A DNA stretch of 49,248 bases from Branchiostoma floridae (taxonomy: Eukaryota; Chordata; Leptocardii; Amphioxiformes; Branchiostomatidae), in contig NC_049989.1 of assembly GCF_000003815.2 (NCBI RefSeq), positions 12,617,122-12,666,369 of the forward strand, written 5' to 3'. Positions 34,795 to 48,269 of this stretch are shown here, one piece after another (the stretch's first letter is position 1; every line of letters begins with the position of its first letter). A program made the translations under genes and the position numbers. The notes beneath the pieces are model-generated. The model did no database searches. It was not told where the DNA came from and saw only the letters and a list, made by a program, of their open reading frames with translations.

Positions 34795-37478
34795 CTAGAT
34801 GACTCCCTTACTCTTCAGTACAATAACAGTGACAACCGCACAAAGTATCAGAACCACTGCTGTGCAGATGATGCATATTGTCCACTTGTTGGACCTCAAC
34901 CATATCCTGACCCTAGCACGTCGGGACACCCTTGCAAAGCTGCCGGCGGCGTCATGCAGTTTCTCCGATCTTCCGAGGACATTTTCCAGCCTCTCTTCTC
35001 GCTCGTTCACGAGTTTTTCGACGTTGCTTCGCATGATGTTCTGAGCTTCCTCCACCTCCCACTGGAGGTCTTCAATCGTTGGTTTGGGCTACAAAATAAA
35101 TGCATTTATAGTTGTCTTTATATTGACCTACATACATACATTTTGTACTAGGATGAAACAGAATGTGCTTTAATAGTATTTTTAATACCCCCCTCACATT
35201 AGGCGAAAATCGATCAGACGACGAGTCTGCTAGCTCTNNNNNNNNNNNNNNNNNNNNNNNNNNNNNNNNNNNNNNNNNNNNNNNNNNNNNNNNNNNNNNN
35301 NNNNNNNNNNNNNNNNNNNNNNNNNNNNNNNNNNNNNNNNNNNNNNNNNNNNNNNNNNNNNNNNNNNGAGGGGGTATAATGACCCCTGAGTTTCTTGACT
35401 CCTGTTCGAAAAGCGAGCGACCAGGAGCCATCAATGAGGGTCTACATGGGGGAATCCTGGTAATGCTTAATATTAGATTCAGCAGTCCCAGCAATGGTAA
35501 ATTGACATATTTTTCTGTTTTGAGAACAAGTCAATTGGATTGTTTTCATTGGGAGTGTGGCTCCACTAGATATTTTTTCTAGACTGACACAACAGGATGC
35601 TCCATAGTGACTTTGGGGTAACTTTGGGTTTGACTATATGTAATGTTGACAATTTGTGAATATTGATTTAGAGGCATGCTCAACACCAAAGGAGAGATTT
35701 AGAGGCATACTCAACACCAAATGAAAGGTTCTGCTCTGAATCCCAAACGTTATTGTACCGGCAACTTGACATTAAACTTGGACTAGGCAGCAGTTGCATT
35801 GTACAACATCAATATTTTGATAAATCCCCAAAGTACTAGTATCCTCCAGATAAATTACAGCCAGGTGTAACATGTTATATTGCGAACAACCATTGGACAA
35901 AACTTCAACTGGGGCGCCCTTATGAAATCTTGGATTCAACTTAGAAATTATATTTCCAATATGTTTATGGATTCATTTAAACTTTTGCCCCACTTGCTTG
36001 TGATCAAAAATGGACTTTGATCTTTGTCAATCATTCCATTGAACCCAATACTTGATATTTGAAAAAAAAAGCCCCTCATAAAATGTGACGCTCTTAGGAA
36101 ATCTAGGGTCGATTTTGTATTCATAAATATGTGGTCTTTGATAGAAGATACCTCTGGAGTTGAATATGATTTTTACGCACTCTGCACAATGAATTCAGAA
36201 TAACGAAGGAAACTGCCGTGTGGAATGAAAGACCGATGGCGCTTCACGAATAATATACCGGTAACGGCACGTTGAATCAGAGCGGGACAGCTACGATGAA
36301 CTGTGAATTTGTAGATTTAGAAGCTTGCTACGCCTCACAAAAAATGTATGCATGCAGACCCTCATCAGAACATGGTACCAGTCAAAACTATTGAGGAGCC
36401 TGTTGTGGGGGATGCACACACCCTATTTTTATGTAAAAAGATAAAGTACTTCGTATACAGTCAAACCTGTCTATAGCGGCCACTCAAGGGACCGGACAAA
36501 TTTGGCCACTATAGACAGGTGGCCTCTGTATAGAGGTGGTAACTTGTAGATAAAATACCCAAGGGACCGACAAAAAGTGGCCACTATGGACAGGTGGCCC
36601 CTCTGTAGAGGTGGCCCCTAATACAGGTTTGACTGTACAGTCAAACCTGTCTATAGCGGCCACTCAAGGGACCGGACAAATTTGGCCACTATAGACAGGT
36701 GGCCTCTGTATAGAGGTGGCAACTTGTAGATAAAATACCCAAGGGACCGACAAAAAGTGGCCACTATGGACAGGTGGCCCCTCTGTAGAGGTGGCCCCTA
36801 ATACAGGTTTGACTGTACGTATTACTACAAGCGCAGACGTTGACTTATGCAATACCATTGCAACGTTAACAAAAGGGGGTTCCCCGTTGCCTAAATGCGA
36901 AAGTGAAAGTAAAAGTGCCCCCCAAATGAGGAACACTAAGTTCCGGTCACTTCAAGGTACATGTATCAATAAGCACCATGGAACTTTGGTTCCATGTAAG
37001 CACTTGAATACACATAGGGTGTCATAAAAAGTATGTTGATTTTGGACATCCTTTTAAGAAGAATTGAACCTTTGAACGTCATTGTTACTAGACAAGGGGG
37101 AGGGAATCGACCACCCCAAGTATAACGTATGATATAAGGTCATATATAGAGGTCTAGACACATGGGTACGGGCGTCTGTTGGTGATATGTTGCTATTTGA
37201 TATTCTTAAAGATTGTGATTATGCTATGTCTAGGTCCCATGTAATTAAACATGTTCTAAATTCACACAGTGTTCTTTCCTTTTGACATAAACAACATCGC
37301 AGTAACTGTTGTTCCGCCTTTGAGGTAACATCCTGAATATCAATGACACCTTTCCCACCTTTCCGTCTGCAAACTTCACTGCTGCCCGTTGTTTCCTCCT
37401 TCCGCCGCCACCTTTGACGTAACCTCCGTCCCCAAGAAGGGGTTGTCTCTCTTCCTCAGGATCGCTCTCTTCGTGCAT
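34795..37478 (-). CDS. VAMP4: VAMP4-like R-SNARE (2 exons)
   Basis: Exon 1 is 37359-37478 (start codon 37476-37478) and exon 2 is 34795-35088, both on the minus strand and joined in phase 0 to give about 137 aa, the size of VAMP4. The N-terminus has an acidic dileucine sorting signal, EEERQPLLGD. The SNARE motif (about residues 42-100) carries heptads with an arginine in the central layer (LVNEREERLENVL) and ends before a C-terminal membrane anchor, WTICIICTAVVLILCAVV. Family knowledge: VAMP4 drives fusion at the trans-Golgi network and endosomes. An alternative donor at 37350 would add three residues. The intron contains a gap and a tandem MITE. VAMP8 is a possible alternative, but the extended dileucine N-terminus argues for VAMP4. 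The joining of the two exons is inferred. Confidence 0.75.
35185..35380. mobile_element. Inverted-repeat element interrupted by a gap
   Basis: AATACCCCCCTC (35184-35195) and GAGGGGGTAT (35368-35377) are inverted copies on either side of a 130-base N run (35238-35367). The visible left part continues ACATTAGGCGAAAATCGATC. It is probably a MITE whose centre failed to assemble, and lies in the VAMP4 intron. Confidence 0.5.
35600..36455. other. VAMP4 intron without recognisable coding sequence
   Basis: The sequence is AT-rich, with a short direct repeat (TTTAGAGGCAT.CTCAACACCAAA at about 35670 and 35698) and no protein-like frame. Confidence 0.5.
36456..36817. mobile_element. Two head-to-tail MITE copies sharing one TA
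   Basis: Each ~180 bp unit starts TACAGTCAAACCTGTCTATA and ends ATACAGGTTTGACTGTA, so the termini are inverted repeats. Internally GGCCACTATAGACAGGTGG words recur. The units (36456-36637 and 36636-36817) differ at about one base and share the TA between them. They lie in the VAMP4 intron. Confidence 0.85.
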
Positions 37479-37564
37479 TGTACGTTTATATCCCTTTATT
37501 TACGTTCTCTGTGCGCAAGCTTCAGTTCGCTCCCTCGGGCGCTTTCCCTCTCCAGGTGAACCGG

Positions 37565-37883
37565 AGCTAAGGGCACAACCCGCCGTACGTGCAAATACGT
37601 GCTGTCTACGTGCCAAAACGTAGGCAGTCTTTGGGGATCCGTAAGTAGTAATTACCGCCTCTGTACTCGTAGGGAATCCGACGGATTTTGGAGCACACGG
37701 ACACGCCGTAGAACTGTACATGCAGGCAAAACTTTGTGTGCCATCGGGCTGCGGATTCGTCCCCCATACGCAAGTGCGCGCCTGCCCTGTGCAGCCTGAA
37801 CGTTTTTAGAAATACGTAGCGGACGTGGCCTCCCCAAAAAACGTACGGACAAATTGCACGTACGGCGGGTTGTGCCCTTAGCT
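37565..37883. mobile_element. Inverted-repeat element upstream of VAMP4
   Basis: Terminal inverted repeats of about 29 bp: AGCTAAGGGCACAACCCGCC at 37565-37584 and its complement ending at 37883, both extended by GTACGTGCAA. The interior is rich in ACGTAC/ACGTG words and is noncoding. It begins 87 bp upstream of the VAMP4 start codon, within the likely promoter or 5' UTR. Confidence 0.85.
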
Positions 37884-38146
37884 AAAGCGACCGAGAGCGT
37901 CTTTTTAACCTCCTTGCTACCGCTAGGGTGCGGTCTGAGCTAATGATCTGTGTCATGCATGGTACCGGTGTTTGCGTCATGTGTCTTCAGTGATTCAGTC
38001 AGACAAACGTTGTCTCTTTCTCTCTCTTGTTGGAATGAAGAAATATTGTTCATCTGATGGGGACCACTGTAAAAATTAACTACAGTTCCGCGACTTCATG
38101 CCTTTACTCAAATGATGTTAACATTTGTCATGTATATAGCCAGGCG

Positions 38147-38265
38147 CCGCGGACCAATCAGAAGGCCCCGTTCTATGTTGGTTATGACGCCGTAACACAT
38201 ACTTGTAGATCCCGGTCAGCCCGTTGTGTATCTCTCTGATTGGTCTGATTCTGATTGGTCAGAAT
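38147..38265. promoter_or_regulatory. Cluster of CCAAT-box motifs
   Basis: GACCAATCAG (about 38152-38161) and ATTGGTC motifs (about 38237-38262) occur within 115 bp. They lie about 700 bp upstream of the VAMP4 start, on the far side of the inserted element at 37565-37883. Binding is not shown. Confidence 0.3.
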
Positions 38266-38777
38266 TTGAATCGACACCATATGTTGTCGATTTGCATCGA
38301 CACCATATATTAACCCTTAATTATAGATGATTCGCATTTATTATTAAAATAAGGTCCTCATTTGCATAAATCATATCAGTTGATCATCTTCTCTATCCAA
38401 AGAAGACAACGACTATCAAGATGCATTTATCAATGAACGCAAGCATGAAACGTGTTACAGACGAATCTTTTTAATGCTAATGCTATGAGATACGTCAATT
38501 GTCTTGCAGTATAACGTAAGAGCTTACAGCTTACTGGCTGGTACGTGTATCTTGATTCTCGAAGTTAGGTGCCTGGAAAAAATCCTGGAATCATCGAGAT
38601 TTACAGTAAGCAAATGATATGGTTCAGACACAATGTCAGCCATAGACGGGAACAGCTTTCAAAACGTTCATCAAAATTTAAAACTAAACATATTTTAAGT
38701 ACAGACTACTAATACGGCACATTTTTAGCCTGGTTTTGAATGGTAGTATTGAGCACTCCTTGTGGCCTCTTCCCACG

Positions 38778-39005
38778 TACTCTCCAAGCAAGGTTAGGCT
38801 CCGGCTGTTTTTTTAACGTTTTTTTAGTCGTTTTTATCGGGCTTTCTATTTTGTCATTTTTTTGGTACNNNNNNNNNNNNNNNNNNNNNNNNNNNNNNNN
38901 NNNNNNNNNNNNNNNNNNNNNNNNNNNNNNNNNNNNNNNNNNNNNNNNNNNNNNNNNNNNNNNNNNNNAAAAAACAGCCTGAGCCTAACCTCTGCTTGGA
39001 GAGTA
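38778..39005. mobile_element. MITE with 9 bp target duplication and internal gap
   Basis: The left end TACTCTCCAAGCAAGGTTAG and the right end (TGCTTGGAGAGTA) are inverted repeats continued by GGCTCCGGCTGTTTTTT. The element is flanked by CTTCCCACG at 38769-38777 and 39006-39014. The centre contains a 100-base N run (38869-38968). The TSD length suggests a Mutator- or hAT-type element. Related fragments (ACCTCTGCTTGGAGA) occur near 17150 and 34276. Confidence 0.8.
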
Positions 39006-39289
39006 CTTCCCACGCACTTCTTAGATAGGTCGCTTGCTCATGATGTTGCAGTCTGANNNNNNNNNNNNNNNNNNNNNNNNNNNNNNNNNNNNNNNNNNNN
39101 NNNNNNNNNNNNNNNNNNNNNNNNNNNNNNNNNNNNNNNNNNNNNNNNNNNNNNNNACTGAAATATTTTCCTATTGTGAAAAAAAATCGGCCCTAATAAT
39201 ATGGACCCGGAGTTAACGTCTATTTCAACAGAGTAAAAATTTCAAAAGAAACAATGTTTTGGTCTCTCATGTCTTTTTTATATAATTAG

Positions 39290-41798
39290 ATAATACTCTT
39301 GTTGTTGGCGAGTTATTCGCGTTTATAGCTAAGCACCGATAACAGTAACCAAAAATGTGGATTTTTCAAAAGTGTCCGAAATAGGCAATCTATGGTATCA
39401 TTGGAAATGTCTCTTTGTCGGGAGTTGAACACTGCAATCCGTTTTTTAATAGCTCTTGTTGTTGGCGAGTTATTCGCGTTTATAGCTAAGCACCGATAAC
39501 AGTAACCAAAAAATGTGGATTTTTCAAAAGTGTCCGAAATAGGCAAACTATGGTATCATTGGAAAGGTCTCTTTGTGGGGAGTTTAACACTGCAATCCGT
39601 TTTTTAATAGCTCTTGTTGTTGGCGAGTTATTCGCGTTTAAAGCTAATTATAAGTCCCCCTAACCGCGACCAAGAATGTGGATCAGTCAGAAGTGTCCGA
39701 AATAGGCAAACTATGGTATCATTAGAAAGGTCNNNNNNNNNNNNNNNNNNNNNNNNNNNNNNNNNNNNNNNNNNNNNNNNNNNNNNNNNNNNNNNNNNNN
39801 NNNNNNNNNNNNNNNNNNNNNNNNNNNNNNNNNNNNNNNNNNNNNNNNNNNNNNNNNNNNNNNNNNNNNNNNNNNNNNNNNNNNNNNNNNNNNNNNNNNN
39901 NNNNNNNNNNNNNNNNNNNNNNNNNNNNNNNNNNNNNNNNNNNNNNNNNNNNNNNNNNNNNNNNNNNNNNNNNNNNNNNNNNNNNNNNNNNNNNNNNNNN
40001 NNNNNNNNNNNNNNNNNNNNNNNNNNNNNNNNNNNNNNNNNNNNNNNNNNNNNNNNNNNNNNNNNNNNNNNNNNNNNNNNNNNNNNNNNNNNNNNTTGGC
40101 GAGTTTTTGGGGTTTAAAGGTAAGTCCCCCCTACCGGGGACCAAAAAATGTGGATTTTTCAAAAGTGTCCGAAATGGACAAACTATGGTATCATTGGAAA
40201 GGTCTCTTTGTGGGGAGTTGAACACTGCAATCTGTTTTTTAATAGCTCTTGTTGTTGGCGAGTTATTCGCGTTTATAGCTAAGCACCGATTACAGTAACC
40301 AAAAATGTGGATTTTTGAGAAGTGTCCGAAATAGGCAAACTATGGAATCATTGGAAAGGTCTCTTTGTGGGGAGTTGAACACTGCAATCCGTTTTTTAAT
40401 AGCTCTTGTTGTTGGCGAGTTATTCGCGTTTAAAGCTAAGTCCCCCTAACCGCGACCAAAAATGTGGATTTTTCAAAAGTGTCCGAAATAGGCAAACTAT
40501 GGTATCATTGGAAAGGTCTCTTTGTGGGGAGTTGAACACTGCAATTCGTTTTTTGATAGCTCTTGTTGTTGTTGGCGAGTTATTCGCGTTTGTAGCTAAG
40601 TCCCCCTAACCGCGACCAAAAATGTGGATTTTTCAAAAGTGTCCGAAATAGGCAAATTATGGTGTCATTGGAAAGGTCTCTTTGTGGGGATTTTAACACT
40701 GCAATCTGTTTTTTAATAGCTCTTGTTGTTGGCGAGTTATTCGCGTTTAAAGCTAATTATAAGTCCCCCTAACCGCGACCAAAAATGTGGATTTTTCAAA
40801 AGTGTCCGAAATAGGCAAACTATGGTATCATTCGAAAGGTCTCTTTGTGGGGAGTTGAACACTGCAATCCGTTTTTTTAATAGCTCTTGTTGTTGGCGAG
40901 TTATTCGCGTTTATAGCTAAGCACCGATAACAGTAACCAAAAATGTGGATTTTTGAGAAGTGTCCGAAATAGGCAAACTATGGAATCATTAGAAATGTCT
41001 CTTTGTGGGGAGTTTAACACTGCAATCCGTTTTTTAATAGCTCTTGTTGTTGGCGAGTTATTCGCGTTTAAAGCTAAGTCCCCCTAACCGCGACCAAAAA
41101 TGTGGATTTTTCAAAAGTGTCCGAAATAGGCAAATTATGGTATCATTAGAAAGGTCTCTTTGTGGGGAGTTGAACACTGCAATCCGTTTTTTAATAGCTC
41201 TTGTTGTTGGCGAGTTATTCGCGTTTGTAGCTAAGTCGCCCTAACCGCGACCAAAAATGTGGATTTTTGAAAAGTGTCCGAAATTGGTAAACTATGGTAT
41301 CATTGGAAAGGTCTGTTTGTGGGGAATTGAACACTGCAATCCGTTTTTTAGTAGCTCTTGTTGTTGGCGAGTTATTCGCGTTTATAGCTAAGCACCGATA
41401 ACAGTAACCAAAAAATGTGGATTTTTCAAAAGTGTCCGAAATACGCAAACTATGGTATCATTGGAAAGGTCTCTTTGTGGGGAGTTGAACACTGCAATCC
41501 GTTTTTTTAATAGCTCTTGTTGTTGGCGAGTTATTCGCGTTTATAGCTAAGCACCGATTACAGTAACCCAAAAATGTGGATTTTTCAAAAGTGTCCGAAA
41601 TAGGCAAACTATGGAATCCTTAGAAAGGTCTCTTTGTGGGGAGTTTAACACTGCAATCCGTTTTTTAATAGCTCTTGTTGTTGGCGAGTTATTCGCGTTT
41701 AAAGCTAATTATAGGTCCCCCTAACCGCGACCAAAAATGTGGATTTTTCAAAAGTGTCCGAAATAGGCAAACTATGGTATCATTCGAAAGTCTCTTTG
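39290..41798. repeat. ~157 bp tandem satellite array
   Basis: Units start at AGCTCTTGTTGTTGGCGAG and recur at 39451, 39609, 40244, 40401, 40558, 40718, 40882, 41039, 41196, 41353, 41512 and 41670, spaced mostly 157-160 bp. The unit includes GTGGATTTTTCAAAAGTGTC and CGAAATAGGCAAACTATGG. Two main variants differ in the middle: GCACCGATAACAGTAACC versus GTCCCCCTAACCGCGACC. Gaps interrupt the array (39733-40095) and end it (41799). Frames on both strands are repeat artefacts. Confidence 0.95.
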
Positions 41799-41898
41799 NN
41801 NNNNNNNNNNNNNNNNNNNNNNNNNNNNNNNNNNNNNNNNNNNNNNNNNNNNNNNNNNNNNNNNNNNNNNNNNNNNNNNNNNNNNNNNNNNNNNNNNN

Positions 41899-42820
41899 AT
41901 GATTAGATTTTGGGCCCCCTAGCGGCTCCCCTTGGTACTGCAGCGCAACTTCCGGTTTTGCTATCTCGGTGTTCTGAACATGCTATGGTCACGATTTTTG
42001 AGTATTAGATAGCTCTTGTGCTCAGGAAGAAATGACATAAGTTTGGGCCCCCTAGCGTCTAGTCTTGGGATGGCAGGGGCATTTTTGTCAAAAACTTCTG
42101 AAGAGGATAACTCAAGAAGGGAACAACGGATTTTCATGATTTTTGGTATGTAGGTACCTCAAACAATGTTGTACACAATAAGATACTAATTATGCAAAAT
42201 AGGAGTACATTTGCATAATTAATGAGAATATTCTATAATAGCAGTTTTTTCAATGTATCTCTTGTTTCAGACATGCTATGGTCTTGACATTTAGGTGGTA
42301 GATAGCTTTTAGTGCCATGACAACTTGGGGCAAGTTTCAGCCCCCTAACATTTAATTGTGGAACTGCAGGGGCATTTTTGTCAAAGAGGATAACTGCAGA
42401 AAGGAACGACGGATTGGCATCATTTTAGGCATGCAGGTAGCTTGGGCAAAGATGTTCATAATGATATGCATTTTATGCTAATGAGGACTTAATTTGCATA
42501 ATTAATAAGGAAATTGTATAGTTCCATTGTTTTCAATAACTGGACCTCAATACATGTAACACATGTTAATTATGATAGGTGGAATGTAAGCAGACACCAA
42601 ATATGGTAATGAGGAACTCATTTGCATAATTTATGTGAAAATTGCAAAACCACTTTTTGATTAATAATTTGAATTTTATAATTGTGACATTTGTATGTAG
42701 TCAATGATTAACAACACAATGCATAATTATGTTAATGTGTTAGTCAATTGCCTGAAATTTACGAAAGCTCTTAATTTTCATGGAGGTATGAGGTCGCCGA
42801 ACTCTAGTTTATTATCTATT
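41899..42820. repeat. Diverged tandem-like repeat region
   Basis: A ~280 bp module appears at least twice: ACATGCTATGGTC, TTAG.TAGATAGCT, GCCCCCTA and GGCAGGGGCATTTTTGTCAA words occur around 41980-42120 and again around 42275-42400. Each is followed by AT-rich CATTTGCATAATTAATGA-type sequence. A related TTGGTACTGCAGC.AACTTCC word occurs near 25838. No gene is seen through 43860. Confidence 0.6.
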
Positions 42821-43867
42821 TTATTCAAATATATTTTATGAGTATCAGGCAAAAAGCACAGTTTGCTTATATAATGACATGATATCTAAACATTTTAAGA
42901 ATTCTGACACTAGTATGATGTAATATGACGTATTTATGACGTCATCATTTTGATACAATTGGCTAAAACCATTAAAAAGAGTATTCCCAGAAAACTTCCA
43001 GGCATGCTACAAAAATGTAACAGCCAGTGAAGATAACAGAATTATAATGTTTGTTACGACTTGTGTTGCCTATAGCAACATCAATGACGTCAATGACGCC
43101 ATGCATATCTAAGATACCAGTTGGGCTCCGTCTTCTTACATCCACCACCTTGAATTTTCAAACACACATTTTTTGCCACAAATAATCGCAAATGACAATG
43201 GAAATAGACTAAAAACGTTCATTTAAACGTTTTTGATGAAAAATACGAGGTAGTTACAAAATCTAAGGGATACTAGTAATAAGCCAGTTATTCTTGATCT
43301 GGTCATATGGTCCGCCATTTAGATTTTGGCCGCTGACGGCATCAAATTAGCATAATTTATGCATATCTAATTGTGAAAGCTATTCTAGAAAACATAAGAT
43401 TTTATTTATGTAAGAAAATGGCAGTAATCTAGCAAATAAACATGAAAAATACCTCGTTAGAATTTTAGCGATTTTCGTCAAAAATGCTTGTCTACAAATA
43501 ACCGATTTTCGTCAAAAATTCCTGTCAACGAATGATTGCCATGGCAACAGAAAAAAAAACGAAATTTGACTATCTTTGTGAAATTGTTGCCAACTGAATT
43601 TTAGGAAAACTCACCAAATTTGGTGGCTCTAGCGTAAGCACGAAAGTTGGCGATGGCCTCAAAAGACTCCCCCCCCCCGTCTAAATAGGGTTAAACTTGA
43701 ATGAGTATATTGGTGATCATTACATTATTTCCGTGTCGGAGTTATGGCTAGAAACCGTACCTGGAATAAAAGTTGGTATGTCTATATGCTGCTAGGAAAA
43801 GAAAATCGTTTGGGTCGCCCGAGAGGCTTGTGTAGGCTGAATAAAGAACAGTCACGTATGACTGAAC

Positions 43868-44370
43868 GTGTTCAGGTCAAAGCCTGTCATTCTTGGTCGT
43901 TCACATAATGTTCAACACTACTATATACAGATGTGTGATTTAGAACCTCTACACGTAAGACGTAAAGCACACTGTCTGAAGTTTGCCAAATCCCTTGTTC
44001 AATCCGAAGTATTCAACTGGCTATCACCATGGCACTCTGAAGCAAATGGTACGGGCCTTGTAAACACAAATAACTTCAGTCAGTTTAAATGTCGTACATC
44101 GAGTTTTAGGAATACCACTTTGCCATAATGTGTAGAGCTTTTAAACTCCAATTAGACTCCAATGTTATATTGTAATCTCTCTCCATAGTTCCTCCTTAGC
44201 TACATTTTTTTATTGTACAGTTTATTGATGAGAAATGGAGAGTATTCTTAGATTAATGCACAGACGATTCCTGTATTGTACATTGTATGAGGCAATTTAG
44301 TCTTCGGACTACCATCTAGATGTTGTACTTTGTGTGTGTTGTTGATATCTAAATAAACCAGTTCTCTCTG
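43868..44370 (+). pseudogene. LINE reverse transcriptase C-terminal remnant
   Basis: The frame 43868-44128 ends with the pattern typical of LINE ORF2 C-termini: CDLEPLHVRRKAHCLKFAKS, then FKCRTSSFRNTTLP and a stop. A noncoding 3' stretch continues to an AATAAA at about 44351. No catalytic core is found upstream, so it is 5'-truncated and dead. Confidence 0.6.
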
Positions 44371-44571
44371 TCTCTCCTTATGACATAATTTCCGGGTAAA
44401 TATTACGCCAAAAAGTGCAAGTTAACCTTTACGCTTAATTCAGTGCAAAAGATATATGAAATGCGCGACGTTCGACGTACTATAACGTTGAACACTTCAA
44501 GTCATCACATGTGACTATTCACACTTTACTTTACTAATATAGCAGCTGATTATATTATACAGATTTGTCGT

Positions 44572-47868
<3,297 letters not shown>

Positions 47869-48265
47869 ATATGGGTCGACCTCGTGAGACCTCGACAGAC
47901 TCAAGCTGCGAGAGATTAAAACCCGGATGTGATCGCTGGCCTCCCCATGATAGGACGCCATCTGAATGATTTTAACACGTAAATAGAATGTGACGCTACA
48001 CGAAAAACAACTTCAAACACGCCACACATGTATAGTCATGCGACTGTTATTCTCTATCGTTGTGGGCAACGGTTGTCTTTAGACATGCGTTCAGAGTATT
48101 GCGGGACACCCGCGGTGCAGGATACCATTGCGGTGCGTGCGTGACCCACAGTGACCTCTTGCTCGAAAATTAAAAATGGAGGGAGAATTCCTTATTTTCG
48201 TCAGGCGTTCAGGTCGTTTTCTGCATATCCAGGAATCGTCCTCCTGTTCAGGCCGTTTTCTGCCT
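47869..48265. other. Upstream flank of the lectin-like gene
   Basis: No gene is seen. An in-frame upstream ATG at about 47959-47961 could extend the signal-peptide exon on the minus strand, but the resulting N-terminus would not be a better signal peptide. Confidence 0.4.
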
Positions 48266-48269
48266 ATTT

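Noticed and set aside
39313-41902. Recurrent ~65-77 aa open frames
   Set aside because: They repeat once per satellite unit on both strands and have no domain; satellite artefacts, some extended through N runs.
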